Source: Sporosarcina sp. Marseille-Q4943 (GTDB lineage: Bacteria > Bacillota > Bacilli > Bacillales_A > Planococcaceae). Taken from it: a stretch of DNA of 64,000 nucleotides. The translations under genes were made by a program, and so were the position numbers. Each line of letters begins with the position of its first letter. Within the stretch, counting starts at the first letter, position 1. The notes beneath the pieces were generated by a model, which was not told the origin of the DNA, searched no databases, and saw nothing but the letters and a program-made list of their open reading frames with translations. The stretch lies in assembly GCF_943736995.1 (NCBI RefSeq), contig NZ_CALSFT010000002.1, positions 1,674,501-1,738,500 of the forward strand, read 5' to 3'. This document shows, piece after piece, positions 55,577 through 64,000 of this stretch.

Positions 55577-56168
55577 TCTAGTGATTGAACAAACTTATCC
55601 TTTTCATCATTACGATCCGATTCGAAAACTGAATCTTTCCTTTCGTGAAGTCACGATGAAGGATGTTAGCTTACTTCATTCCTGGATGAATGAAAAGCAT
55701 GTTATTCCATACTGGAAGCTTGACTTTCCATTTGAAAAATATAAAAAGCATTTAGAGACATTTTTAGCCGATGACCATCAAAAGTTATTAATTGGTGAAA
55801 TTGATGGAATCCCCATGAGTTATTGGGAGTCCTACTGGGTCAAAGGTGATATGATCGGCAATTATTATAAGTTTGAACCTTATGATCAGGGTATTCATTT
55901 GTTAATTGGGCATAAAGGCTATTTAGGGAAAGGTTATATTTATCCGTTGCTACTGACGATTCTATATCATCAATTTCAAGTGTCTGAAACAACGAAAATA
56001 ATCGCGGAGCCAGATATTCAAAATAAAAAAATGATTCATGTGTTTGAAAAATGTGGCTTCACTCCCATTAAAGAGGTAGAGCTTCCTGATAAAACGGGGT
56101 TACTAATGACTTGTGAACGAGAAGAGTTTGAGAGGAGATGGACGGATTGGCAACAAAACAAATTTTAG
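55566..56168 (+). CDS. siderophore N-acetyltransferase (RhbD/IucB-like)
   Basis: 200 residues from TTG 55566 with AGGTGA upstream. Typical IucB-like GNAT: LSFREVTMKDVSLLHSWMNE, HVIPYWKLDFPFEKYKKHL, IHLLIGHKGYLGKGYIYPLL (the acetyl-CoA loop) and FEKCGFTPIKEVELPDKTGL. It acetylates the hydroxylated amine of 1,3-diaminopropane to form the hydroxamate. Overlaps the previous gene and the monooxygenase gene. Confidence 0.88.
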   Translation: MKSNLVIEQTYPFHHYDPIRKLNLSFREVTMKDVSLLHSWMNEKHVIPYWKLDFPFEKYKKHLETFLADDHQKLLIGEIDGIPMSYWESYWVKGDMIGNYYKFEPYDQGIHLLIGHKGYLGKGYIYPLLLTILYHQFQVSETTKIIAEPDIQNKKMIHVFEKCGFTPIKEVELPDKTGLLMTCEREEFERRWTDWQQNKF

Positions 56169-57439
56169 ACTTGATTGGAATAGGGATCGGTCCATTTAAC
56201 TTAGGATTAGCGGCATTACTAGAAAAAACTGAATGCAACTCATTGTTTTTCGATAAAAAGCCACGCTTTGAATGGCATCCAGGGATGCTTATAGAAGGAA
56301 CAACCCTCCAAGTCCCATTTATGGCAGACGCTGTAACGATGGTGGATCCAACAAGTCGTTATAGTTTCTTAAATTATTTACATGAACAAAATCGGTTATA
56401 TCAGTTTTATTTTTTAGAGAAATTTCATATCCCCAGAAATGAGTATAATCACTATTGCCAATGGATAGCTGAACAGCTTCCGCAACTTCAGTTTGGATCT
56501 GAAGTGGAGAATATTGAACGGACGAAAGATGGATACTATCATGTGACTGTTTATTCCTCTAGTAGGGAAGAAAGAAAAACCTATGTTACAAAGCATATTG
56601 TAATGGGAATCGGAACTAAACCATATGTGCCTGATAGGTTTCGATTGGCGAATCAAGATCGGATCTTTCATTCATCAGAGTACATGAACAAACGTCGTAA
56701 TACCCGAAATGCGAAATCTGTAACCATTATTGGATCAGGACAAAGTGCAGCTGAGATTTTCTATGATCTATTATCTAAGCAGCCAGATAATCATTATGAA
56801 TTATCCTGGTATACAAGGTCAAAGGGGTTTTACCCAATGGAGTATTCAAAGCTAGGATTAGAGCATTTTACACCTGATTACGCGAAATACTTTTATCAGC
56901 TTCCGAAAGAAAAAAAGCAAGGAGTTTTGCAAAATCAAGCATTATTATATAAAGGAATTAGTTTTTCGACGATTGCTGATATCTATGATTTACTGTATGA
57001 GCGTTCGGTTGGCAGCAATGACCTAAACGTACATCTTCAAGCGTTGACGAATTTAGTTTCAGTAGAGGAATGGAATGATCAATTTAGATTATCGCTTTAT
57101 CAGCATGAACAGGAAACTAGTATAAGCGTAACTACCGATATTGTCATCTTAGCAACAGGTTATCATCCATATATTCCAGATTTCTTAAAAGGCATTGAAC
57201 ATCTACTTGAGTGGGATGAAAATGGTCAGTTACTAATACAAGAGGACTATAAAGTGAAGACAAAGGTTGAGGGACAAAATAATTTATTTGTTCAAAATGG
57301 TGAGTTACATACACATGGAGTTGGCGCCCCGGATTTAGGGCTTGGTGCCTTTAGAAGTGCGAGTATTATTAATGAAATAGCAGGAGAAAAGATCTATAAA
57401 ACTTATGAAAAGAATGTATTTCAACAATTTGGAGTGTAG
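56147..57439 (+). CDS. diamine N-monooxygenase (RhbE/IucD-like)
   Basis: 430 residues from TTG 56147 (AGGAG 9 bases upstream; ATG 56138 directly abuts the site and is less likely). FAD motif LIGIGIGPFNLGLAALLE, NADPH motif TIIGSGQSAAEIFYDLL (about 190), and the C-terminal ATGYHPYIPDFL with HTHGVGAPDLGLGAFRSA. Lysine/ornithine N6-monooxygenase family. Here the substrate should be 1,3-diaminopropane, given the two diaminobutyrate genes. Confidence 0.9.
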   Translation: MATKQILDLIGIGIGPFNLGLAALLEKTECNSLFFDKKPRFEWHPGMLIEGTTLQVPFMADAVTMVDPTSRYSFLNYLHEQNRLYQFYFLEKFHIPRNEYNHYCQWIAEQLPQLQFGSEVENIERTKDGYYHVTVYSSSREERKTYVTKHIVMGIGTKPYVPDRFRLANQDRIFHSSEYMNKRRNTRNAKSVTIIGSGQSAAEIFYDLLSKQPDNHYELSWYTRSKGFYPMEYSKLGLEHFTPDYAKYFYQLPKEKKQGVLQNQALLYKGISFSTIADIYDLLYERSVGSNDLNVHLQALTNLVSVEEWNDQFRLSLYQHEQETSISVTTDIVILATGYHPYIPDFLKGIEHLLEWDENGQLLIQEDYKVKTKVEGQNNLFVQNGELHTHGVGAPDLGLGAFRSASIINEIAGEKIYKTYEKNVFQQFGV

Positions 57440-57459
57440 GAAAGGAATGTGACGAACGG

Positions 57460-59280
57460 TTGGACAACATGAAGATATGTGAAACCCCTTTAACAATGTT
57501 AACCGAGAAAAATTGGGAACAAGTAGATAAACAGTTATTAGCAAAAATGCTTCAAGAATTTATTTATGAAGAAATTTTGGTTCCAGAGATAGTAAGTGAG
57601 AAAAATGGAATTCGTACATATGAGTGGACAGATAAGAAAGGAACCACTTATCGATTCCAGGCAAAGACGCGTTTGTTTGATAGTATCTCTGTTATTTCTG
57701 AAACTATTGAAGTTTTGACAGATGAAGTGAAGAAAACCCCGTTATCTCTGTCGCTTTTACTTAGTATTCAAGAGGAAGAGAATATGACAGGTGCTACTGC
57801 TGGACATTTGGTTAAGGAATATTTGCACACAATGCTAGCAGACGCCCAAATAAAATCGAGGTCAAAAACTTCTGAAGAGCTTATTGAATTGGATTATGCA
57901 GAACTAGAAGGGGAAATGACCGGTCATCCATGGATTACTTATAATAAAGGACGGATAGGTTTTGCATATAATGATTATATTCAATTTGCTCCAGAACAAC
58001 AGAAAAAAGTAAAGATATCGTGGGTTGCTGTTCACCGAAGCATTGCGACATTTCAGTCGGTCGAAGGGTTAGCCTATGAGCAGGTAATGAATCAAGAGCT
58101 AGGAGAAGATACATGCAAGCGTTTTAACGATCGATTAAAAGACATGAATCTACAGCCAGATCATTACTATTTTATCCCGATTCACATTTGGCAATGGAAT
58201 CATTCGATCGTCCCTATGTTTGCTGCGGAAATTGCAAAGAGTGAGATAATTCCACTTGGAGAAGGTGATGACCAATACCTTCCGCAGCAATCGATTCGAA
58301 CATTTGTCAATGTGACAAATAAAGAGAAGTATCATGTGAAATTGCCAATGAGTATTTTAAACACCTTAGTTTACCGTGGTCTGCCTGGTGAGAGAACAGT
58401 GATCGCTCCCCAGGTAACGACATTTATGAAAAAGATACTCGAAAATGATCCCTTTTTGAAAGACGAGTGCCGACTCGGATTATTAGGGGAAGTAGCAACG
58501 ATGAATGTCGATCACCAGACCTTTAAAGATGTAAAAGGAACTCCATATCAGTATCTTGAACTATTTGGAGTCGTTTGGAGGGAGAGTATATATAAGGAAT
58601 TACTAGCTGGGGAACATGCGATTACGCTTGCTTCATTATTACATGTGGATCATGAAGGGACCCCATTTGTTTCTAAGCTAATCGAAAAATCCGCATTGAC
58701 GGTCAATGAGTGGATAAACAGGCTTGTAAAAGCAATTTTACCGCCGTTGCTACACTACTTGTATCAATATGGTACTGTGTTTTCGCCACATGGACAGAAT
58801 ACAGTTCTTGTGTTAAAGGATAATGTTCCAGAACGGACGATAATGAAGGATTTTGTTGATGATGTAAATATAAGTGATCAATCTTTTCCTGAGCTGGAGG
58901 CCCTTTCAGATAGGTTGAAACAGGTGCTACGGAGTGAAACGCCGGAAGGGTTAACACAGTTTATCCTAACAGGACTATTCATATGCCACTTTCGTTATTT
59001 AAGCAACATCCTAGAAGAGAATGAAGCCTTTCCTGAACATTGTTTTTGGGGAATCGTTAGAGAGGAAATACTTTCTTATCAAAAAAGATTTCCACAACTA
59101 AATGATCGCTATCAGTTATTTGATTTGTTACGTCCCACTTTTACAAAATTAACGCTAAATCGAAACCGTATGTTTGATTATGGATATGAAGATGGTGAAG
59201 ATCGCCCACATGCAAGCGAGTTTGGAGAGGTTACGAATGCCCTTTATGTTAAAACAGCGGAAAAATATATGGAAATATGA
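57460..59280 (+). CDS. NIS siderophore synthetase, IucA/IucC family (RhbF-like)
   Basis: 606 residues from TTG 57460 (ATG 57469 is an alternative; neither has a strong site). IucC-like marks: FYFIPIHIWQWNHSIVP-type segment (YYFIPIHIWQWNHSIVPMF), LPQQSIRTFVNVT, LPMSILNTLVYRGLPGERT, FSPHGQNTVLVLKD and FVDDVNISD. It adds the second arm to the citrate intermediate to finish schizokinen. It completes an rhbABCDEF-like order; no exporter or uptake gene follows in the window. Confidence 0.9.
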   Translation: MDNMKICETPLTMLTEKNWEQVDKQLLAKMLQEFIYEEILVPEIVSEKNGIRTYEWTDKKGTTYRFQAKTRLFDSISVISETIEVLTDEVKKTPLSLSLLLSIQEEENMTGATAGHLVKEYLHTMLADAQIKSRSKTSEELIELDYAELEGEMTGHPWITYNKGRIGFAYNDYIQFAPEQQKKVKISWVAVHRSIATFQSVEGLAYEQVMNQELGEDTCKRFNDRLKDMNLQPDHYYFIPIHIWQWNHSIVPMFAAEIAKSEIIPLGEGDDQYLPQQSIRTFVNVTNKEKYHVKLPMSILNTLVYRGLPGERTVIAPQVTTFMKKILENDPFLKDECRLGLLGEVATMNVDHQTFKDVKGTPYQYLELFGVVWRESIYKELLAGEHAITLASLLHVDHEGTPFVSKLIEKSALTVNEWINRLVKAILPPLLHYLYQYGTVFSPHGQNTVLVLKDNVPERTIMKDFVDDVNISDQSFPELEALSDRLKQVLRSETPEGLTQFILTGLFICHFRYLSNILEENEAFPEHCFWGIVREEILSYQKRFPQLNDRYQLFDLLRPTFTKLTLNRNRMFDYGYEDGEDRPHASEFGEVTNALYVKTAEKYMEI

Positions 59281-59434
59281 CTTCTGAGAGGCTCACATAA
59301 AGCTTTATACTTAAAATTAAAGGGGGTTGACGGTGATGTGAAGTGCCGAATTGGGAAGAGGTTCAACGGTTTGAATAAATCCTACCGTGGTCATTTGTAT
59401 TTATCAGATTAACAAAGTATTCTTAATTCTAATG

Positions 59435-59464
59435 TTTACAATTCATATCATATTAGTATATATT
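59435..59464 (+). promoter_or_regulatory. SigA-type promoter candidate
   Basis: TTTACA (59435-59440), 18 bases, TATATT (59459-59464), 31 bases before the DsbA-like start codon. TATATA at 57-62 with 16-base spacing is an alternative -10. Confidence 0.45.
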
Positions 59465-59495
59465 GAAAATAGAATATTGGAGGGGGAGATGGAAT

Positions 59496-60023
59496 ATGTC
59501 AATTAAGAATGATCATTTGAAATTCGGCAGTGCGGATGCGCCTTTAAAAATCGAGGCTTTTATTAATTTGGCCTGCCCAGGCAGTGCAAGAATTTATCAT
59601 TTAGCAAAAGAAGTATTGCCTCCATATATCGAAAATGGTCAAATTGAAGTAATTGTGAAGTTATACGATAAGCCTCGTGAAGAACTTCTCCGCGGTGCAT
59701 TGATTCACTGGACATTTGATAATGCGAATCCAACAGAAACATTAGACGTGATAGGAAAACTACTGGAAACACAACAAGAATGGCATGACCTATCGGATAA
59801 AGAATTAAAAAGATTACTTGTCGATCAATACAATCTGCAAGAAGAGGAACGTCTTGAAAATGTTGATGTAAGCTTAGCGATTACGGCTGAAGCGATTGAA
59901 CGAGAAGTGAAAATCGTACCAACTTTATTCTTCAATGGTGAAAAATTATTAGGTTTTACATATAAGCTAGAGCCTTCTGATTTAAAACAGGCAGTTGAAA
60001 CGTCATTGGCGAAAATTTCATAA
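59496..60023 (+). CDS. thioredoxin/DsbA-fold protein with CPGS site
   Basis: 175 residues from ATG 59496 (GGGGGAGATGG upstream). The thioredoxin-like fold is marked by DAPLKIEAFINLACPGSARI, where the usual CxxC becomes C-P-G-S, an insert of helices, and a cis-Pro loop IVPTLFFNGEKLLG. No signal peptide is seen, so it is probably cytoplasmic. It resembles Thioredoxin_4/FrnE-type oxidoreductases with a single cysteine, suggesting isomerase, glutathione-like or non-redox function. Monocistronic. Confidence 0.75.
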   Translation: MSIKNDHLKFGSADAPLKIEAFINLACPGSARIYHLAKEVLPPYIENGQIEVIVKLYDKPREELLRGALIHWTFDNANPTETLDVIGKLLETQQEWHDLSDKELKRLLVDQYNLQEEERLENVDVSLAITAEAIEREVKIVPTLFFNGEKLLGFTYKLEPSDLKQAVETSLAKIS

Positions 60024-60092
60024 AACGATCAATGAGGAGAAGGTCTCGCACATCTATTAACATGACTTTAACTTAAATTATCATTATTTTGG

Positions 60093-60124
60093 ACAGCAGC
60101 TTGTGAGTAAAGCTGCTGTTTTTT
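60093..60124 (+). terminator. terminator of the DsbA-like gene
   Basis: ACAGCAGCTT pairs with AAGCTGCTGT, loop TGTGAGT, followed by six Ts. Confidence 0.85.
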
Positions 60125-60205
60125 ATCTTCATTCAACAAATGTTTTTGTACTGAAAGCTAAGCATCAACTACAGAAGACTCCCGCCTATAGGTAGAAAGA
60201 GGAAT

Positions 60206-60265
60206 GATCAGCGGGTTTTCAGACGCCCGCTGATCGGGGGAGGAATGAAGTTCGATTCCTCCTTT
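60206..60265. terminator. paired hairpins between convergent genes
   Basis: GATCAGCGGG (60206-60215) pairs perfectly with CCCGCTGATC (60226-60235); next to it GAGGAAT (60240-60246) pairs with ATTCCTC (60255-60261). Together they lie between convergent genes and probably block read-through into the minus-strand flavoprotein gene. Confidence 0.65.
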
Positions 60266-60287
60266 ATAAAGCCTTCAGCATAATTGC

Positions 60288-61451
60288 TTACATTGACTCT
60301 GCCTCTTTGATCGCCGTTTGAGCTAATTTAGAAATCGTCATATCGTCCATCGGTGGATTATGTAGACCTGCACGTACATCACGATAATACCTTTGCAACG
60401 GATTTGACATTTGAAGACTTTTGGCTCCGACCAATCGCATCGCTTTGTCCACAATCGAAATTGCTGAATTTGTCACTATATGCTTAGCGGCAGCCAGTTC
60501 ATTCGTTATCTGTTCACGGCGCGAGTCGGCATCTACGGCATCGGCCACGCTGTAAAGGAAGTGTCTTGCTTTCATCAGTTCTAGGTCCATTTCGCCTATT
60601 AAATTCTGGACATTTGGCAATTGGCTAATCGGCCCTTGTAAACTATTCGGAGAGTATTCAACTGCAAATTTTACCGCATAGTCACGAGCCGCTTGTGCAA
60701 TGCCTAGATAACAAGCGGGAATATGCAAAATCCAGCCATTCACAGTATTGCCCCTAGGCCCAAGATTGAATTCGACAAATTGCTCTTCCGAAACTTCAAC
60801 ATGATCTAACACTAAGTCATGACTCTCTGTTCCCCTCATCGCGATAACATCCCATGTTTCTTTAATGGATAAACCTTTTGAGTCTCGTTCAACTAAGAAG
60901 AAGCCGATGCCCTCTTTCTCTTCAATCCATGCAGATACTAAAAAATGTGTTAACACGGGGGACATCGTCGTAAAGTTTTTTTGCCCCGTAATAACCCATT
61001 TGTCATTACGTTTTACGGCATTGGTCCCAGGACGTCCACCGCGTGTTGGACTGCCCGTTTGAGCTTCACTAACTGCTCGATTCACCAACGCCCCGTCCAA
61101 AACCTCTTGTGCAAATGAAGTTAACATATCTTCACTCCACAGTTTTTTTCCATAAAGTTCTCCGACAACACCTTGGTGCCACCCAATTGATAATCCTGTA
61201 GCTCCATCAAAACTAGCAATCGTTTCTTGGAAAAGGACCATGTCACGGACGCTTATACCAACGCCGCCATATTCCTTCGGTAACGTTAGTTTCGTATAAC
61301 CTAAATCGACAAGTGCTTTTATATTTTCTTTTGGAAAGCGAACCTGCTCATCGTTTTCTTTCGAATGACTTTTAAAGGCGTCCTCAAGGTTCATTAGCTC
61401 TTCAAGCCATTCCTTTTGAAATGCAGTTTCAATAAATAACTTTTTTGACAT
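60288..61451 (-). CDS. acyl-CoA dehydrogenase-family flavoprotein
   Basis: 387 residues from ATG 61451 (AGGAAG upstream). N-terminal helical domain, then the FAD/substrate region with VNRAVSEAQTGSPTRGGRPG, WVITGQKNFTTMSPVLTHF and GIGFFLVERDSKGLSI, the AMRGTESHDLVLDHVEV strand, and the C-terminal helical domain. The set of residues is of the acyl-CoA dehydrogenase superfamily branch that includes flavin-dependent sulfur-metabolism enzymes (SfnB/DszC-like). No CoA partner genes are nearby; it is divergent from a polar amino acid ABC transporter. Substrate unknown. Confidence 0.8.
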   Translation of the reverse strand: MSKKLFIETAFQKEWLEELMNLEDAFKSHSKENDEQVRFPKENIKALVDLGYTKLTLPKEYGGVGISVRDMVLFQETIASFDGATGLSIGWHQGVVGELYGKKLWSEDMLTSFAQEVLDGALVNRAVSEAQTGSPTRGGRPGTNAVKRNDKWVITGQKNFTTMSPVLTHFLVSAWIEEKEGIGFFLVERDSKGLSIKETWDVIAMRGTESHDLVLDHVEVSEEQFVEFNLGPRGNTVNGWILHIPACYLGIAQAARDYAVKFAVEYSPNSLQGPISQLPNVQNLIGEMDLELMKARHFLYSVADAVDADSRREQITNELAAAKHIVTNSAISIVDKAMRLVGAKSLQMSNPLQRYYRDVRAGLHNPPMDDMTISKLAQTAIKEAESM

Positions 61452-61598
61452 GCCCGACACTTCCTTATTAGATTGATTAGTCTACACTTTCAATGTAACT
61501 AGTATATCTTTCTAATGTCTACTTTACAACTCGGATTACTTATGATAATATATGAACTATTAAAATATATTCAGAATATTAGAGGAGGGGGTGGGGAA

Positions 61599-62351
61599 TT
61601 GATAACTGTAAGAAATATTAAAAAGAGTTTTAATAAGAAGCCAGTGCTACATGGGATTGATGTAACAGTGAAGAAAGGAGATATCATTGTAATAGTCGGG
61701 CCAAGTGGATCAGGGAAAACAACCCTCCTTCGTTGCATAAACTATTTAGAAAAACCCGATGTAGGCAGCATTTCAATTGATGGTTTTTCCATAGATGAAA
61801 AAAGTGCAACGAAAAAAAACATTCTAACCTTGAGACGAAAAACAGCTATGGTTTTTCAGCATTATAATTTATTCAAAAATAAAACCGTACTTGAAAACAT
61901 TATGGAAGGTCTTCTCGTTGCGAAGAAAATTAACGTCGCTGAAGCACGTCAGATCAGCATGGATCTTCTTCGAAGAGTCGGTCTTGAAGAAAAAGCAAAC
62001 GACTACCCGGTGCAACTTTCAGGCGGGCAGCAACAGCGCGTAGGGATTGCCCGCGCACTGGCATTAAAGCCTTCCGTATTGTTATTCGATGAACCAACGT
62101 CTGCACTCGATCCCGAAATGGTGGGAGAAGTTCTCTCTATTATTAAGAAAATTGCAGATGAGGGAATTACAATGATTATCGTGACTCATGAAATTGACTT
62201 TGCCCGAGAAGTGGCCACTGAAGTTATTTTCATGGCAGATGGGGTTGTTGTTGAACAAGGTACGCCGAAAGATGTCCTAGTCCAACCAAAACACGAACGC
62301 ACGAAACAATTTTTAAGTAGACTTACGAAAGAACCAGAATATGAAATTTAA
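61599..62351 (+). CDS. polar amino acid ABC transporter ATP-binding protein
   Basis: 250 residues from TTG 61599, right behind a GGAGGGGGTGGGG site; the longer frame to 61515 is upstream sequence. Walker A GPSGSGKTT (about 34-42), Q-loop MVFQHYNLF, signature LSGGQQQRVGIARALAL, Walker B VLLFDEPTSALDPEM, H-loop VTHEIDFA. HisP/GlnQ type (PAAT family). First gene of an ABC operon; overlaps the frame of the next gene by a few bases near 62341. Confidence 0.94.
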   Translation: MITVRNIKKSFNKKPVLHGIDVTVKKGDIIVIVGPSGSGKTTLLRCINYLEKPDVGSISIDGFSIDEKSATKKNILTLRRKTAMVFQHYNLFKNKTVLENIMEGLLVAKKINVAEARQISMDLLRRVGLEEKANDYPVQLSGGQQQRVGIARALALKPSVLLFDEPTSALDPEMVGEVLSIIKKIADEGITMIIVTHEIDFAREVATEVIFMADGVVVEQGTPKDVLVQPKHERTKQFLSRLTKEPEYEI

Positions 62352-62370
62352 GAAAGAGGAAGGGATACGT

Positions 62371-63216
62371 ATGAAACGTAATTGGCTAGTACTTTTAGGA
62401 GCAACGGTGTTGCTAGCTATACTCGCGGGTTGTTCAAATGGCGGGAGTTCAACAACAGAAGACGGAAAAAAGATTATTAAAGTCGCATTGAGCGATGATG
62501 TCAATCCTCCCTTTCTATACACAGATAGTGAGAATAACCCGATTGGCTATGACATGGACTATTTAGCAGAAGTTGAAAAAAGACTGCCGGACTACAAATT
62601 CGAATATATCTTCGGAGAGGAAGAGTCTAATTTAGTTGGTCTTGCTACAGGTAAAGTTGACATGGCGATTAACTGGTTTTTCAAAAATCCGGAAAGAGAA
62701 GAGAAGTTTCATTATCCTAAGTATGAATATGGCTACTCTCTAACATCACTTATAACGAAAACAGACAGAGATGATATAAAAACATTAGATGACATGGTTG
62801 GAAAAAAGTTCACGCCCATGTCTGCTAGTGGCGGACTTCGTTCTATTTTAAATGGGTACAACACAAGTAATCCTAATAATCCTTTAACAATTGAAAGCAT
62901 TGAACACCCTTCAAATGCAGATAACTTAAAGCGTGTTGACGAAGGAAAAGCGGATGCGATCTTCCTCAATAAATCGACATTTGATGCTGTGCAAGAAACA
63001 TTGAACTTAGATTTAAAAGTAGCTGGAATCGTTTCAAAAGAACCTATCTTTATTGTATATAATAAAGAAAATATCGAACTAGCTGATCAAATCGACGAGA
63101 TTACGCATGAATTGACAGAGGACGGAACCCTTTCGAAACTATCCGATAAGTGGTTTTCGACAGACTTCTTTCAAGACCTCGAATACATCAATGAAAAAGG
63201 ATTCAGCTACGAATAA
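62371..63216 (+). CDS. amino acid ABC transporter substrate-binding lipoprotein
   Basis: 281 residues from ATG 62371 (GAGGAAGGG upstream). Lipoprotein signal with lipobox LAGC (C21). SBP_bac_3 fold: VALSDDVNPPFLYTDSENNP, IGYDMDYLAEVEKRL, VDMAINWF, GLRSILNGYN, and TLSKLSDKWFSTDFF at the end. Family members bind polar or sulfur-containing amino acids; specificity here is not readable. Confidence 0.93.
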   Translation: MKRNWLVLLGATVLLAILAGCSNGGSSTTEDGKKIIKVALSDDVNPPFLYTDSENNPIGYDMDYLAEVEKRLPDYKFEYIFGEEESNLVGLATGKVDMAINWFFKNPEREEKFHYPKYEYGYSLTSLITKTDRDDIKTLDDMVGKKFTPMSASGGLRSILNGYNTSNPNNPLTIESIEHPSNADNLKRVDEGKADAIFLNKSTFDAVQETLNLDLKVAGIVSKEPIFIVYNKENIELADQIDEITHELTEDGTLSKLSDKWFSTDFFQDLEYINEKGFSYE

Positions 63217-63222
63217 TAATGA

Positions 63223-63257
63223 ACACCGCATTGAACTGAAACACATTCATGCGGTGT
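63223..63257 (+). promoter_or_regulatory. mRNA-stabilising hairpin between binding protein and permease genes
   Basis: ACACCGCAT (63223-63231) pairs with ATGCGGTGT (63249-63257) and has no T-run. Such stems usually protect the upstream, highly expressed binding-protein message. Confidence 0.6.
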
Positions 63258-63290
63258 ACGTTCGTACATATTTATTAGGTGGTGGGAAAG

Positions 63291-63989
63291 ATGAGTTCGA
63301 GTTTGACAGGCTGGGTTGACATATTCGTTAGAGTGCTGGATAAACTCCCGCTAACACTAATGATGATGGTCTTATCCTTATTCTTCGCTTTAATTATAGG
63401 TTTAGGTATTGCGGTTATACGAATTCAGAAGTACCGGTATATCTATGGAATTGCAACATTATATTTATCATTTACAAGAAGTACACCTTTGTTAGTACAA
63501 CTGTTTCTAGTTTATTTTGGACTCCCTCAGCTGTTACTTGTCTTTACTATAGATATTAATCATTGGGATCGGCTTGTATTTGCCATTATAGCCTTCTCAT
63601 TTCATACAGGTGCATTTATGTCTGAGGTTATTCGCTCAGCCTATTTAGCAGTAGGGAAGGATCAACTTGAAGCAGCCTATAGTGTCGGAATGAGCTATCC
63701 ACAAGCGTTAAGGAGAATTATATTACCGCAAGCCTTTCTCATCTCTTTGCCTAATTTAGGAAATAATATTATCGAATTATTGAAAGACACATCGCTAGCC
63801 TTTACCATCGGCATCATCGATATTATGGGGCAAGTCCGTATTATTTTAGGGAATAATCATGGCATCGGCATGTTTCAGATTTACGTTGTGATTTCGCTTG
63901 TTTACTGGGCAACTTGCATTATTATTGAAAGTCTTGTCGGCTATGCTGAAAAAGTCTTCAGGAAAGGGCATGTTGGTCTACCGAAGTAA
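63291..63989 (+). CDS. amino acid ABC transporter permease
   Basis: 232 residues from ATG 63291 (AGGTGGTGGG upstream). Four to five transmembrane helices; the HisM-type EAA loop is seen as QLEAAYSVGMSYPQALRRII, and SFTRSTPLLVQLFLVYFG carries the usual RGTP-like motif (here RSTP). It completes the importer with the ATPase and lipoprotein. The gene is complete, ending 12 bases before the window end. Confidence 0.93.
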   Translation: MSSSLTGWVDIFVRVLDKLPLTLMMMVLSLFFALIIGLGIAVIRIQKYRYIYGIATLYLSFTRSTPLLVQLFLVYFGLPQLLLVFTIDINHWDRLVFAIIAFSFHTGAFMSEVIRSAYLAVGKDQLEAAYSVGMSYPQALRRIILPQAFLISLPNLGNNIIELLKDTSLAFTIGIIDIMGQVRIILGNNHGIGMFQIYVVISLVYWATCIIIESLVGYAEKVFRKGHVGLPK

Positions 63990-64000
63990 TAACTTTTTGA

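Noticed and set aside
50895..59280. Aerobactin operon
   Set aside because: Aerobactin uses lysine directly; the diaminobutyrate aminotransferase and decarboxylase genes point to a 1,3-diaminopropane siderophore.

Overview
The window comes from a low-G+C Gram-positive bacterium (Bacillota, most likely Bacillaceae or Planococcaceae, of the Sporosarcina/Lysinibacillus/Bacillus kind). The pointers are purine-rich Shine-Dalgarno sites with frequent TTG and GTG starts, a SigL-type sigma-54, YumC-type ferredoxin reductase, a Bacillus-type 4Fe-4S ferredoxin, a PBSX-like phage remnant and a schizokinen-type siderophore operon. The genus is inference.

Left end (1-9401): a same-strand, tightly packed gene set that looks like the right part of a RiPP (modified peptide) cluster: a split LanB-type dehydratase (glutamylation part cut by the window edge, separate elimination part), a DUF2268 zinc protease, an MFS exporter, a PhyH-type Fe/2-oxoglutarate oxygenase, an SDR reductase, a TldD/TldE protease pair and an arylamine N-acetyltransferase-like enzyme. 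No precursor peptide, cyclase or YcaO gene is visible, so the rest must lie to the left if it exists.

Decayed middle (9402-29345): an IS3 orfB remnant; a dead RavA/ViaA-like (MoxR ATPase plus VWA) operon whose VWA gene is split by a complete IS21-family element (11638-14457, 6-bp target duplication, reading frame restored exactly on excision); a LysR regulator; another IS3 remnant; an M24-fold hydrolase lacking most metal ligands; a GltS-type symporter; then a phage remnant (recU, DUF6877-like, HTH, xtrA-like, sigma-like positive control factor, several small membrane proteins), much of it frameshifted. A diverged repeat occurs at about 22.5, 28.9 and 50.1 kb.

Catabolic block (29424-39396): sigL (rpoN) and a PAS/AAA+ sigma-54 activator on the minus strand, divergent from a six-gene operon with a textbook -24/-12 promoter: ferredoxin reductase, ferredoxin, Rieske oxygenase, aldehyde dehydrogenase, D-malate/tartrate dehydrogenase-like enzyme and BCCT transporter. 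The best reading is L-carnitine uptake and oxidation to trimethylamine and malic semialdehyde, then malate, then pyruvate.

Regulatory block (39806-43970): an ECF sigma factor, a PadR-like regulator and a HAAS-prefixed SEDS (FtsW/RodA) protein on the minus strand; divergently, a second ECF sigma with a DUF4652-type membrane anti-sigma candidate. Both sigma genes have ECF-like promoters.

Right part: a four-gene, ATGA-coupled operon for D-to-L amino acid conversion (RpiR regulator, M20 desuccinylase, N-succinyltransferase, N-succinylamino acid racemase) with a 20-bp palindrome upstream; a YkvI-like permease; a hydrolase fragment; a Fur-boxed rhbABCDEF-like siderophore operon (schizokinen type, 50904-59280); a DsbA-fold protein; and an acyl-CoA-dehydrogenase-like flavoprotein divergent from a polar amino acid ABC transporter (61599-63989).
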